Shown here in pieces: positions 32,447-41,018 of a stretch of DNA of 64,000 bases. The translations under genes were made by a program, and so were the position numbers. Numbering within the stretch: the first letter of the stretch is position 1; every line of letters starts with the position of its first letter. Source of the stretch: Falsiroseomonas sp050563535 (GTDB taxonomy: Bacteria; Pseudomonadota; Alphaproteobacteria; Acetobacterales; Acetobacteraceae); NCBI RefSeq assembly GCF_050563535.1, contig NZ_JBNXUO010000014.1:56831-120830 (forward strand), given 5' to 3'. The notes below the pieces were generated by a model. It was given only the letters and a program-made list of their open reading frames with translations, did no database searches and was not told the DNA's origin.

Positions 32447-33738
32447 CGCGCGGGCTCCCCCGCCATCGCGGCCGGGGCGGGCGGCAGCCGCGCCAGCAGG
32501 AACAGCATGATGGCCATCGCCGGCAGCGCCGCGGCCGTGGTCAGCACGAAGAACCACGACCAGCCGAGCGACTGCGCCAGCCAGCCGGCCGAGGCGCCGA
32601 GCGTGCGCAGCGGCACCGCCGCGAGCGACGACAGCAGCGCATACTGCGTCGCGCTGAAACTCCGGTTCACCAGCCCCGACAGGTAGGTCAGGAAGGCGGC
32701 ATCCGCGAGCCCGTCGGTGAAGTTCTCGATGCCGACCTGCGCGAACAACATCGGGATGTCGCGTCCGCCGCCGACGAGTGCCACGTACATCAGGTTCGAC
32801 AGCATCTGGCCGAGCCCGGTCAGGACCAGCGCGCGGCCCACGCCGATGCGGCCGATCAGCCAGCTTCCCGCCACCGCCCCCGCCAGCGTCGCGGCCAGGC
32901 CGAACACGGTGGCCACCGCCGCCACGTCGTCGCGCGTGAAGCCTTCGGCGCGGTAGAACGGCGTCACCATCACCGCCGCCAGCGCCTCGCCCAGCTTGAA
33001 CAGCGCGATGAAGGCGAGGATCGCCAGCCAGTGGCGCCGCGTCGTGAAGTCGAGGAAAGGGGTGGCGACCGAATGGCGCAGCCGCGCGCGCCAGCCCATC
33101 GGCGCCGCCGCCGGCATGTCGGGTTCCGTCCCGGCCAGCGTGGCGGCGACGCCGACCAGCACCAGCGCCGCGCCGTAGACATAGGCCAGCTGCCAGCCGA
33201 CATGGCCGACGAGGAACAGCGTGCCCGCGCCGCTGGCCAGCAGCGCGGCGCGATAGCCCCAGACATAGGCGGCCAGCCCCCAGGCCTGGCGTTCCTGGTC
33301 GTCCCCCAGCATCTCGATGCGCCAGGCATCCACCACGATGTCCTGGCTGGCCGACAGGAAGGCGACGGTCACGGCCAGCGCCACGGTGGCGGTGGCGCCG
33401 CCGCGCGGGTCGGTCAGCGCCATCGCCGCGATGGTGGCCACCAGCCCAAGCTGGATCAGCAGCAGCCAGCCCCGCCGGCGGCCGAGCACCGGCGGCCGCA
33501 CCGCATCCAGCGCCGGCGACCAGAGGAACTTGTTGGCATAGGCCAGCCCGATCAGCGCCGTCAGCCCGAGATCGGCCAGCGACATGCCGGATTCGACGAA
33601 CCATTGCCGCAGCACCTGCCCCGCCACCAGCGGCAGCGGGACGCCGGCCGCGAAGCCGAGCGCGAGCATGATGGGCAGGCGGCGGTCGCGGAGGGGGTGG
33701 GCCAAGCGGGCGGTCCTCGGGGCGCAGGCGGGCGGCAT
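32443..33738 (-). CDS. AmpG-like MFS permease (muropeptide importer)
   Basis: This 431-residue protein has 12 predicted helices. The opening (LPIMLALGFAAGVPLPLVAGQVLRQWF), the conserved ANKFLWSPALDAVRPP loop and SASQDIVVDAWRIEML match the AmpG/acetyl-CoA transporter-like MFS group, which imports GlcNAc-anhydroMurNAc peptides for cell-wall recycling. The start ATG 33738 lacks a good ribosome-binding site, so the true start may be a few codons downstream. It overlaps the DUF486 gene. The lytic transglycosylase at 27.9 kb would make its substrate. Confidence 0.85.
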   Translation of the reverse strand: MPPACAPRTARLAHPLRDRRLPIMLALGFAAGVPLPLVAGQVLRQWFVESGMSLADLGLTALIGLAYANKFLWSPALDAVRPPVLGRRRGWLLLIQLGLVATIAAMALTDPRGGATATVALAVTVAFLSASQDIVVDAWRIEMLGDDQERQAWGLAAYVWGYRAALLASGAGTLFLVGHVGWQLAYVYGAALVLVGVAATLAGTEPDMPAAAPMGWRARLRHSVATPFLDFTTRRHWLAILAFIALFKLGEALAAVMVTPFYRAEGFTRDDVAAVATVFGLAATLAGAVAGSWLIGRIGVGRALVLTGLGQMLSNLMYVALVGGGRDIPMLFAQVGIENFTDGLADAAFLTYLSGLVNRSFSATQYALLSSLAAVPLRTLGASAGWLAQSLGWSWFFVLTTAAALPAMAIMLFLLARLPPAPAAMAGEPAR

Positions 33739-33908
33739 CAGTAGCCGCAGGCCCGCCGCGGCGGAAGCGCCGCCGGGCGCCGGGGCGCCCTGTCAGGCGG
33801 CGGCCGCGGATCGCGCCCCGCCGGCCGCCTTTGTTCGCCCCTGCCTGGCTGCCGCATCGGCGCAGCATCAGCCGGTCGCATCGCCCTCGGCCGTCCTCGC
33901 CGCGCAGG

Positions 33909-34643
33909 CTACTCCGCTGCGGCGCGCGGCGAGGCGGGTCGTTCGCCTCCGATGCGGCGGGTCAGGGTGAGGGCGGCGTCGATCAGGACCGGCCGTGCCG
34001 CCGCCAGCGCCTCCGGCGTCCAGCGGATCACCGGCGCCGAGAGCGCGAGTGCGCCGGCCAGCTGGTCGCCAGGCCCGAAGACGGGCGCGGCCATGGCGCC
34101 GGTATGGGGATCGGTGGCCCCCATGGTGACGATCGGCAGATCGAGCGTCGTGACATAGGCCGGCAGCGGCCGCGGGGAGAAGGCGCGCAGCACCTGCGCG
34201 ATGGCCGAGCTGTCGAGCGGCAGCGCGTCGCCGACCCGCACATGCATGCGCAGCAGATGCGGGCTGTCGACGCGGAAGAGGCAGAGCCGACCCTCGCCGC
34301 GGCGGACGTAGAAGGCCGCCGTCTCCCCGGTGCGGGCGACGAGTTCCTCCAGAACCGGCAGCACATGCGCGTCCATCCGGAATGACTGGGAGTAGATGGC
34401 GGCGAGCCGCAGCACCTCCGCATCCAGCCGGTAGGTGCCATCCCCCTCCCGCGCCAGGAAGCCGTGCTGCTCGAGCGAGACGGCCAGGCGCATGATGGTG
34501 CTCTTCACCAGGCCGGTGCGCTCGGCGAGTTCGGCGAGCGAGAGGCTGCGGTCGCCCTTCCGGAAGGCGGCGAGCACGGTCAGCGCGCGGTCCGCCGAAG
34601 CCACTCCCTCCAGCGCCGGTCGTCGCCTGCCCTTCTCCGCCAT
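33909..34643 (-). CDS. IclR-family transcriptional regulator
   Basis: The 244-residue product has an N-terminal winged helix-turn-helix (RALTVLAAFRKGDRSLSLAELAERTGLVKSTIMRLAVSLEQHGFL) and a C-terminal IclR effector domain. It is divergent from the hydroxyacid dehydrogenase/Bug operon. Two CGAAA-N5-TTTCG sites in the shared gap are likely its operators, one inside the operon's promoter, which predicts repression relieved by an organic acid. The ligand is unknown. Confidence 0.93.
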   Translation of the reverse strand: MAEKGRRRPALEGVASADRALTVLAAFRKGDRSLSLAELAERTGLVKSTIMRLAVSLEQHGFLAREGDGTYRLDAEVLRLAAIYSQSFRMDAHVLPVLEELVARTGETAAFYVRRGEGRLCLFRVDSPHLLRMHVRVGDALPLDSSAIAQVLRAFSPRPLPAYVTTLDLPIVTMGATDPHTGAMAAPVFGPGDQLAGALALSAPVIRWTPEALAAARPVLIDAALTLTRRIGGERPASPRAAAE

Positions 34644-34737
34644 GCCCCTCTCCGGCTGTCTCCGCGCATCCTGGCGCCAGTCCGGCCCTGCGCGCAGCAG
34701 GCAGGGAACGCGCTCCGGCCGGGCTTCCGATCGCGGC

Positions 34738-34767
34738 TTGCGTTTCGAAATGGCGTTTCGCTATAAG
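34738..34767 (+). promoter_or_regulatory. Sigma70-like promoter of the dehydrogenase-Bug operon
   Basis: TTGCGT (34738-34743), an 18-base spacer and TATAAG (34762-34767) read toward the gene at 34900. The inverted-repeat site at 34746-34760 fills the spacer, so a bound repressor would block polymerase. The implied transcript start is near 34774, leaving a leader of about 125 bases that contains the second site. Confidence 0.55.
34746..34760. promoter_or_regulatory. Putative IclR operator 1
   Basis: CGAAATGGCGTTTCG: 5-bp perfect arms around a 5-base centre, located between the -35 and -10 of the promoter. It shares 13 of 15 bases with site 2. Confidence 0.6.
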
Positions 34768-34845
34768 CGCCTCCCGCAAGTGCCCGTCAAGCCGCGTCGC
34801 GCCGCATGGGGAGGGAGGGCTGGGCCATTCCTGGCTGCAGCATGT

Positions 34846-34860
34846 CGAAATAACGTTTCG
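34846..34860. promoter_or_regulatory. Putative IclR operator 2
   Basis: CGAAATAACGTTTCG, in the same orientation as site 1 and exactly 100 bp further on, 39 bases before the dehydrogenase start. Two spaced sites would allow looping or cooperative binding. Confidence 0.6.
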
Positions 34861-34899
34861 TCCTGATCTTCCTGGCCGCTCCTCCCGCGAAAGTCCGCC

Positions 34900-35895
34900 A
34901 TGCCCCAGCGCCCCGCCATCCTCGTCACCGCTGCCCGCCTTGCGCCGGAGGCCGTGGCGATCCTCGAGGCTGCCGGCTACGCCGTGCCCTGCACCTCCGC
35001 CTATCCTTCCGAGGCCGAGCTGCTCGCCGCCGTCGCCGAGCACCGTCCCGTCGCGCTGCTGCACCGCCAGGGCCTCATCGGCGCCGCGGTGATGGACGCC
35101 GCGGCGCCTGCCCTGAAGGTCATCGCACGCCATGGCGCCGGGGTGGACGGCATCGACCTCGCCGCCGCCGAGGCGCGCGGCCTGACGGTGACGCGCGCGG
35201 CCGGCGCCAATGCGCGCTCGGTCGCGGAGCACGCCATGGCGCTGATGCTCGCCGCGCTGAAGGACCTGCCCGCCGTTGCCGAGGCCATGCGCGAGGGGAA
35301 GTGGGAGAAGACCTCCCGCATGACCCGCGATGTGGAGGGCGTGGCGCTCGGCATCGTCGGCTATGGCGCCATCGGCTCCAGGGTCGCGCGGCTGGCGGAC
35401 GCCTTCGGCATGCAGGTCGCCGCCCATGACCCGCTGCTGCCGCCGGGCACGCTGCCCGGACCGGGCGAGCGCGTCGGCTCGCTGCGCGAGCTGCTGGCGC
35501 GGTCGGAGGTGCTGTCCCTGCATTGCCCCCTGGATGCGACGACGCGCGGCATGATCGGCGCGGAGGAGCTTGCGCTGTTGCCGCGCGGCGCGATCCTGGT
35601 CCACACCGCGCGGGGCGGCATCGTCGACGAGGCGGCGCTGCTTGCCGCGCTGGATGACGGGCATGTCGCCTGGGCGGGCGTCGATGTCTTCGCGAAGGAA
35701 CCGCTGGATGCGGCGAGCGCGCTGCGCCGCCACCCGCGCATCCTGCCGACGCCGCATCTCGCCGCCAACACGCCGCGCGGCGCCGTCGGCATGTCCACCG
35801 GCGCGGCGGAGAGCATCGTCGCGGTGCTCGCCGGCCGCCTGCCCGCGCTGCCGGGCGCCATCGTCGTGCCGGGCGCGCTGCGCTTGGCGGCCTGA
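34900..35895 (+). CDS. D-isomer-specific 2-hydroxyacid dehydrogenase
   Basis: This 331-residue NAD-dependent oxidoreductase belongs to the phosphoglycerate/glycerate dehydrogenase family. The nucleotide motif is GIVGYGAIGSRVARLADAFG (151-170); catalytic residues R238 (HTARGG), E267 (FAKEPLD) and H286 (PTPHLAAN) are all in place. The substrate is an R-2-hydroxy acid, probably the one captured by the Bug receptor encoded 26 bases downstream. It lacks the ACT domain of true SerA. It is likely controlled by the divergent IclR gene. Confidence 0.92.
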   Translation: MPQRPAILVTAARLAPEAVAILEAAGYAVPCTSAYPSEAELLAAVAEHRPVALLHRQGLIGAAVMDAAAPALKVIARHGAGVDGIDLAAAEARGLTVTRAAGANARSVAEHAMALMLAALKDLPAVAEAMREGKWEKTSRMTRDVEGVALGIVGYGAIGSRVARLADAFGMQVAAHDPLLPPGTLPGPGERVGSLRELLARSEVLSLHCPLDATTRGMIGAEELALLPRGAILVHTARGGIVDEAALLAALDDGHVAWAGVDVFAKEPLDAASALRRHPRILPTPHLAANTPRGAVGMSTGAAESIVAVLAGRLPALPGAIVVPGALRLAA

Positions 35896-35921
35896 CGGAC
35901 ACGACAGGAGAGGACCCCCGG

Positions 35922-36893
35922 ATGACCCATGCCCTCACGCGCCGCGGCGCCCTCGCCGCCGGCCTGGCTTCCCTCGCCGCGCCGGCCCTGGCGCAGCCCG
36001 CCTGGCCCGCCGGCCGGCCGATCGAGGTGGTCGTCGGCTTTGCGCCCGGGGGCGGGACGGATGTGATGGTGCGCGCCCTCGCGCAGTTCCTGACGGCGGA
36101 GCTGCCGGGCGCCAACTTCGTCGTCTCCAACCGCCCGGGCGCGGGCGGCGAGACGGCCTATGTGGCGCTGCAGGGCGCGCGGCCGGATGGCTACACGCTC
36201 GGCACCATCAACACGCCAGGCTACCTCGCGCTCGGCGTGCAGCGGCGCGTGCGCTACGACCGCGCGCAGATCCGCCTGATCGCGCGGCTGGTCGACGACC
36301 CGAGCGCCTTCGTCGTGCACCGCGATTCGCCCTTCCGCTCGCTGAAGGACCTGGTGGAGGCGGCGAAGCGCCGGCCGGGCACGATCAGCGTCGGCTCCTC
36401 CGGCATCGGCACCGACGACCATCTCGGCCTGACCCTGTTCGAGGCTGCGTCGGGCACGGAGTTCATCCATGTGCCCTTCGCCGGCGCAGGCCCTTCGCGC
36501 AACGCCGTCCTCGGGCGGCAGATCGACGTGGCGGGGCTCAATCTCGGTGAGATCGGGATGCTGGGGCAGGAGAACCCGATGCTGCGCGCACTCGCCGGCA
36601 TGGGAGAGCGGCGCTGGGAGCTGATGCCCGAGGTGCCGACCTTCCGGGAGGAAGGCTACGACGTGCTGATGAGCAGCGAACGCGGCCTCGGCGCGCCGCG
36701 CGGCATCCCCGACGAGATCGCGCAGCGGCTGGAAGACGCGATCGCCAAGGTGATCGCGACGCCGGAATGGGCGGAGAAGGTGCGGCAGCTGGAACTTGCC
36801 ATGGCCTTCCTGCGCGGCGGCGCGTGGGAGGCGCAGATGCCCGCCCAGCTGCGCCGCTACCAGCAGATCTGGGAACGCACGCCCTGGCAGTAG
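35922..36893 (+). CDS. Bug/TctC-family periplasmic substrate-binding protein
   Basis: The 323-residue product has a Tat-like signal (MTHALTRRGALAAGLASLAAPALAQ, cleavage near 25). It carries the Bug family GFAPGGGTDVMVRALA and NRPGAGG segments and a GSSGIGTDDHLG ligand-binding loop. It lies in an operon with the hydroxyacid dehydrogenase under probable IclR control, so the ligand may be a hydroxy or dicarboxylic acid. No TctAB membrane genes follow, so it must use a permease encoded elsewhere or act as a sensor. It is the second Bug gene of the window and only distantly similar to the one at 2 kb. Confidence 0.92.
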   Translation: MTHALTRRGALAAGLASLAAPALAQPAWPAGRPIEVVVGFAPGGGTDVMVRALAQFLTAELPGANFVVSNRPGAGGETAYVALQGARPDGYTLGTINTPGYLALGVQRRVRYDRAQIRLIARLVDDPSAFVVHRDSPFRSLKDLVEAAKRRPGTISVGSSGIGTDDHLGLTLFEAASGTEFIHVPFAGAGPSRNAVLGRQIDVAGLNLGEIGMLGQENPMLRALAGMGERRWELMPEVPTFREEGYDVLMSSERGLGAPRGIPDEIAQRLEDAIAKVIATPEWAEKVRQLELAMAFLRGGAWEAQMPAQLRRYQQIWERTPWQ

Positions 36894-37087
36894 CCGCGCT
36901 GCGCGATGCGGGTCGGTGGTCGGCCGTGGTGGCGCAGTCGTGGCGCCTTCGGGCCAGGAAGCCGGAAGGGGACGTGCCGTCCTTCGGCCTTGGGGCGACC
37001 GTGCTGCGGCGATCGCCGGCTGCACGCCTGCGCGGCGGACGGGACGGCATAGACACACGCTCTGCTGCCGATAGGCAGGTCGCGGGT

Positions 37088-37115
37088 TTGCAGCAGCAGG
37101 GCACAGGAATATCGT
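37088..37115 (+). promoter_or_regulatory. Possible promoter of the small RTX gene
   Basis: TTGCAG, a 16-base spacer and TATCGT precede the GTG start by 30 bases. Matches are partial (4 of 6 each). The rest of the 251-base gap after the Bug gene shows no other gene. Confidence 0.3.
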
Positions 37116-37144
37116 TGCGATCCAGCGCCACAAGGACGCAGATC

Positions 37145-37789
37145 GTGACAGCCAGCAAGCCCAGGCCCCTCGACGATGCCGCCCTGTCGCAGGTCGCCGG
37201 GGGCGCCTTCGTGCAGACCGGCAGCGGCAATGACGCCGTGACCGGCTCGGGCTCCGACGACGTCATCTTCTCCGGCATGGGCAATGACACCATCGCCGCC
37301 GGCACCGGCAACGACCAGGCCTATGGCGAGGCGGGCAACGACGTCATCTCCGCCGGTGCCGGCAATGACCTTGCCTTCGGCGGCGAGGGCAACGACACGC
37401 TGAATGGCGGCGCCGGCCAGGACCAGCTCCAGGGCGGCGCAGGTCATGACAGCCTGGACGGGGGCGCCGGCGATGGCGCTGCCGACCTCGCCTTCGGCGG
37501 CGACGGCAACGACGCCTTCATCTGGGCGCCCGGCGACGGCAGCGACCAGTTCCAGGGCGGCACCGGCACCGACACGCTGCAACTCGACAACGTGTCGCTG
37601 AACCAGCTTCAGGCGGCGCTGAGGCTGGAGGGGAACACGAACCTGCAGATGCACGTCGCCAGCAGCCCGCAGGGCCCCGTCGTGTCCTTCATCGACGCGG
37701 CCGGCAACCCCGCCACCTTCCAGGGCACGATCACCATCGGCGGCGAGACGCTTCGCTTCTCGGAGATCGAGCGGATCCAGCTCGTCTGA
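37145..37789 (+). CDS. Small RTX-repeat protein with double-glycine-type N terminus
   Basis: The 214-residue product opens MTASKPRPLDDAALSQVAGG, whose LSQVAGG ending looks like the double-glycine leader of peptides cleaved by C39-peptidase ABC exporters. Residues 24-115 are calcium-binding nonapeptide repeats (GNDTIAAGTGNDQAYGEAGND and similar). Residues 120-214 form a non-repetitive domain ending GGETLRFSEIERIQLV, a common C terminus of type I secreted RTX proteins. The start is GTG 37145 with AAGGA 8 bases upstream. No exporter gene is near. The function is unknown. Confidence 0.82.
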   Translation: MTASKPRPLDDAALSQVAGGAFVQTGSGNDAVTGSGSDDVIFSGMGNDTIAAGTGNDQAYGEAGNDVISAGAGNDLAFGGEGNDTLNGGAGQDQLQGGAGHDSLDGGAGDGAADLAFGGDGNDAFIWAPGDGSDQFQGGTGTDTLQLDNVSLNQLQAALRLEGNTNLQMHVASSPQGPVVSFIDAAGNPATFQGTITIGGETLRFSEIERIQLV

Positions 37790-37951
37790 TCGATGCCCCC
37801 GGGTCCCGCGGGAGCAACCGCGTGGGTTCCTGCCTCTGATGGCCGGCAGGGTGCAAGCTGCTGCCGCGGCACACATGGCGGCACGACCCGCGTCGATGCG
37901 CGACAGGATCCCGAATGTCGCACAAGGCGTCTCATACCGGCCGGCGTTGAA

Positions 37952-38058
37952 GGTGATCCGATGGCGGCGGGCGAAGCCCGCCGAGCCGCCGGACGGCGGC
38001 CGCCGCATCTGCGGCGAAGCCGGGGGACGCGGATGCGGCCCGCCCGGCGTCTGAGGGG
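37952..38058 (+). repeat. Dispersed structured repeat, copy A
   Basis: Starts GGTGATCCGATGGCGGCGGG and ends GCCCGGCGTCTGAGGGG. It contains successive hairpins (GGCGGGC-GAA-GCCCGCC; GCCGCC-GGAC-GGCGGC; GCCGCA-TC-TGCGGC). It is nearly identical to copy B at 42222-42329 on the other strand, and its right half is repeated at 50940-50997. The rest of 37790-37951 holds no gene I can support. Confidence 0.9.
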
Positions 38059-38082
38059 CGTGAATGTGTCAGCATTCACGCC
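38057..38082. repeat. Perfect 10-bp hairpin abutting copy A
   Basis: GGCGTGAATG-TGTCAG-CATTCACGCC. It directly follows the GTCTGAGGGG end of the dispersed repeat; copies B and C have different perfect hairpins on the same side. Confidence 0.7.
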
Positions 38083-38090
38083 AGTCAGTA

Positions 38091-38291
38091 TCATGCTCGG
38101 CTCATGAAAGTCCTGACTGACCGGAGGAAGGCGCAGGCGGTGACGAGCCGCCCCGCCACCCCATCCGCGGTGCCGAGCGCACGCACGATCTCCCGCCGCC
38201 CGAGCCGGTCGACGAGGTCGAGCGGGACGCGCAGACGTATGCAGCAGCGGCGGTCACGAAGGAGGAAGTAGGCCGGGGCCAGATGACCCAT
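38091..38291 (-). pseudogene. Integrase N-terminal fragment (DUF6538-like)
   Basis: The 66-residue product includes AYFLLRDRRCCIRLRVPLDLVDRLGRREIVRALGTAD, which resembles the small N-terminal (DUF6538-type) domain of phage-like tyrosine recombinases (pattern: YYFRRRVPxDL...LGRxEIxRSLGT). The SAM-like and catalytic domains (R...HxxR...Y) are missing; the frame ends 200 bases in. It begins 64 bases past the 3' end of tRNA-Ala, the usual place for an island integrase. I read it as the scar of a lost integrative element. Confidence 0.6.
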
Positions 38292-38354
38292 GTGGTGCGC
38301 CTTTTGTTACAGGCACGCCCACGACCAGCCTATGTCCTTGATTTCAAAGTCAGG

Positions 38355-38430
<76 letters not shown>

Positions 38431-38548
38431 GTCCACCTGAGGGCGCGGGTTATGGAAGGGGTCGGGGCGGGTGTCAAGGCGGGGGGCGCGCCTTGTTCGC
38501 GGGGCCGCGCGCCACTAGCTTCGGCCCCGGGACGACAGGGACCTGCCG

Positions 38549-38860
38549 ATGCTGCTCGATGCCGTGTTCTTCCTCGCCCAGGCGGGTCTGGACCTGTTCT
38601 GGTGGGCGGTGCTGCTTGCGGCGATCGTGCAGACGTTGATGTCGTTCAACGTGCTCGACGGCCGCAACCGGATCGTCTGGACCATCGCGGATTTCCTCTA
38701 CCGCGTGACGGAACCGGCGCTGCGGCCCATCCGCAACCGCCTGCCCCATCTCGGCGGTGTCGACCTGTCGCCGCTGGTGCTGCTGCTGCTGATCACCGCG
38801 GTCGGCATCGCGCTCGGCGCGCTGCGCGGCTACATGCTGCGCTCCGGGCTGTATTTCTGA
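38549..38860 (+). CDS. YggT-family membrane protein
   Basis: This 103-residue protein has two YggT-type membrane segments: LFWWAVLLAAIVQTLMSFNVLDGRN then VDLSPLVLLLLITAVGIALG. The family signature VTEPALRPIRNRLP lies between them. Family members are linked to osmotic or K-stress and to cell-division contexts. It is followed directly by DUF167, the usual YggT-YggU order. Confidence 0.93.
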   Translation: MLLDAVFFLAQAGLDLFWWAVLLAAIVQTLMSFNVLDGRNRIVWTIADFLYRVTEPALRPIRNRLPHLGGVDLSPLVLLLLITAVGIALGALRGYMLRSGLYF

Positions 38861-38886
38861 CCACCTGGCGCGAGGTCTCGGGCGGG

Positions 38887-39156
38887 GTGGAACTCCGCGT
38901 GAAGGTGCAGCCGCGGTCGCGCCGCCCCGGCCTCGGCGGGCTGTCGCCCGACGGCGCGGCGCTGCGGGTGGCGGTGACGGAGGCGCCGGAGGACGGGCGC
39001 GCCAACCGCGCGGTCTGCGCGGCGGTGGCGGGGGCGCTGCGGGTCGCGCCTTCCTCGGTGGCGGTTGCGCAGGGCGCGGCGGCCAGGGTCAAGACGCTGC
39101 GCATCGCCGGCGACCCGGCGGCGCTCGGCGCAGCAATCGGAAAGCTTCTCGGATGA
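38887..39156 (+). CDS. DUF167 (YggU-family) protein
   Basis: The 89 residues from GTG 38887 carry the YggU pattern ELRVKVQPRSRRPGL, then LRVAVTEAPEDGRANRAVCAAVAGALRVAPSSVAVAQG and a closing LRIAG. Homologues usually have about ten more residues, and the frame is open back to CTG 38857, whose CTGA overlaps the yggT TGA; a CTG start there would add TTWREVSGG, a plausible N terminus. Function is unknown, and the fold is small alpha/beta. The stop overlaps folD. Confidence 0.85.
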   Translation: MELRVKVQPRSRRPGLGGLSPDGAALRVAVTEAPEDGRANRAVCAAVAGALRVAPSSVAVAQGAAARVKTLRIAGDPAALGAAIGKLLG

Positions 39157-39998
39157 CGGCGCAGGTGATCGACGGCAAGGCGGTGGCGGCGGAACTGCGG
39201 CGCGGCATCGCCGCGCGCGTGGCGGCGCTGCCCTTCCGCCCGGGGCTGCGCGTGGTGCGCGTGGGGGAGGACCCGGCCTCGGGCGTCTATGTCCGCAACA
39301 AGGACCGCGCCGCGCTGGAAGCGGGCTTCGACAGCGCGACGATCCACCTGCCCGAGGCGACGGGCGAGGCGGAGCTGCTGGAGGTGGTGGCGCGGCTGAA
39401 CGCCGACCCGGTAGTGGACGGCATCCTGGTGCAGCTGCCCCTGCCGCGGCACATCGACGCGGACCGGGTGATCGCCGCCGTTTCGCCCGGGAAGGATGTG
39501 GACGGCTTCCACCCGCTGAATGCCGGTCTCCTGGCGGCGGGGCGGCCCGGGCTCGTGCCCTGCACGCCGAAGGGGGTGATGCACCTGCTGCGCGCGGCGG
39601 GCTGTTCGCTGGCGGGCGCGCGGGCGCTGGTGCTGGGCCGCAGCGGGATCGTCGGGCGGCCGATGGCGCAGCTGCTGCTGGCCGCCGACTGCACCGTCAC
39701 CGTCGCGCATTCCCGCACCCGCGACCTCGCGGCCGAATGCCGCCGCGCGGAGATCCTGGTCGCCGCCGTCGGCCGCGCGGGGATGGTGCGCGGCGACTGG
39801 GTGGCGGAAGGCGCGACGGTGATCGATGTCGGCATCAACCGCCTGCCGGATGGGCGGCTCACCGGCGATGTCGACTTCGCCGGGGTGTCGCGCCATGCGG
39901 CCGCCATCACGCCGGTGCCGGGCGGCGTCGGGCCGATGACCATCGCCTGCCTGCTGGAGAACACGCTGGAGGCGGCGGTCGCGCGGCGCGGCGCGTGA
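39153..39998 (+). CDS. folD: Bifunctional methylene-THF dehydrogenase/methenyl-THF cyclohydrolase
   Basis: Interconverts methylene-, methenyl- and formyl-tetrahydrofolate with NADP, supplying one-carbon units. It has 281 residues with Y46-x3-K50 (YVRNK), DGILVQLPLP (103-112), KDVDGFHPLN, PCTPKGVMHLL, the nucleotide loop GRSGIVGRP and the C-terminal PVPGGVGPMTIACLLENT. It overlaps the DUF167 gene (ATGA) and the downstream EamA gene (TGATG). Confidence 0.97.
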   Translation: MTAQVIDGKAVAAELRRGIAARVAALPFRPGLRVVRVGEDPASGVYVRNKDRAALEAGFDSATIHLPEATGEAELLEVVARLNADPVVDGILVQLPLPRHIDADRVIAAVSPGKDVDGFHPLNAGLLAAGRPGLVPCTPKGVMHLLRAAGCSLAGARALVLGRSGIVGRPMAQLLLAADCTVTVAHSRTRDLAAECRRAEILVAAVGRAGMVRGDWVAEGATVIDVGINRLPDGRLTGDVDFAGVSRHAAAITPVPGGVGPMTIACLLENTLEAAVARRGA

Positions 39999-40873
39999 TG
40001 GGCCGCGGCGGGCTGCCGATCGGGGCGGCCTTCGTCGCCATCTGGGCCTCGGCCTTCACGGTGGCGGGCATCGTCGTGCGGGAATGGCCGCCGCTGTGGT
40101 CGCTGGCGATCCGCTTCGGCCTGACCGCGCCGCTGCTGCTCGGCCTCGCGCTGCTGCTGCGGAGCCGGCTGCCCGCGCCGCGCGATGCTGGGCGCGTCGC
40201 GCTGCTCGGCCTGTTCGGCATGGGCGGCTACCTGGCGATGGCCTGGCTTGCCATGGCGCGCATCCCGACCGGGCTGGTCGCGCTGATCTGCGCCACCACG
40301 CCGCTGCTGGTGGCGGCGGGGGAAAGCCTGGTCTTCCGCAGGCCGCTGCCGGGGCTCGCCTGGCTGGGGCTGGCGATCGGCTGGTCCGGCGTTGCGCTGC
40401 TCGGCTTCCTGCGGGCGCTGGACGGGCTGGCGGCGGCCGAGGCCTCGGGCTTCGCGCTGGCGGTGGGGGCCGCGGCGTCGCAGGCGGTCGGGCTGCTGGT
40501 CTATGCGCCGGCGAAGGCGCGGGTCGACATGTGGGCGGCGAGCCTGGGGCAGACGGCGGTGTCCGCGGTGCTGTGCCTCGGCCTCGCGCTGATGCTGGAA
40601 GGGGCGGCGCCGCGGGGGGCGGCGCCCTTCACGCTGGCGGCGCTGGCGTGGTCGATGGTGGTGGTCGGCATCGGCGGCTATGCGCTGTATTTCGTGATGC
40701 TGAAGCGCGTGCCGGCCTCCACCGCCTCGGCCCTGCAACTGCTGGCGCCGCCTCTGGCGGCGGTGTTCGGCTGGGCGCTGCTGGGGGAGAGGCTCTACCT
40801 GTCCGACATCGCAGGCGGCGTGCTGACGCTGGGCGGGCTGGCACTGCTGGTCCATGCGCGGTCGCGGGGCTGA
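39998..40873 (+). CDS. EamA/DMT-family transporter
   Basis: This 291-residue inner-membrane protein has about ten helices in two EamA repeats, starting MGRGGLPIGAAFVAIWASAFTVAGIVV and ending GGVLTLGGLALLVHARS. It is probably a metabolite or amino-acid exporter; the substrate is unknown. ATG 39998 shares one base with the folD TGA (TGATG), so it is translated by coupling. It ends the YggT-DUF167-folD-EamA unit. A 145-base gap with a GC hairpin follows. Confidence 0.9.
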   Translation: MGRGGLPIGAAFVAIWASAFTVAGIVVREWPPLWSLAIRFGLTAPLLLGLALLLRSRLPAPRDAGRVALLGLFGMGGYLAMAWLAMARIPTGLVALICATTPLLVAAGESLVFRRPLPGLAWLGLAIGWSGVALLGFLRALDGLAAAEASGFALAVGAAASQAVGLLVYAPAKARVDMWAASLGQTAVSAVLCLGLALMLEGAAPRGAAPFTLAALAWSMVVVGIGGYALYFVMLKRVPASTASALQLLAPPLAAVFGWALLGERLYLSDIAGGVLTLGGLALLVHARSRG

Positions 40874-41018
40874 GTTGCGCATGGCGCGGTTGCGGGCGCG
40901 GGGCGCGATCGGGCACCGTCGCCCGATGACCCTGCGACGACGAGCACCGGGCCCCTGACCTTCGCCCCCCCGCGCGCCGCTGCGGCGCGCCCGCCCGACC
41001 CGTGCCAGGATGCCCGCC

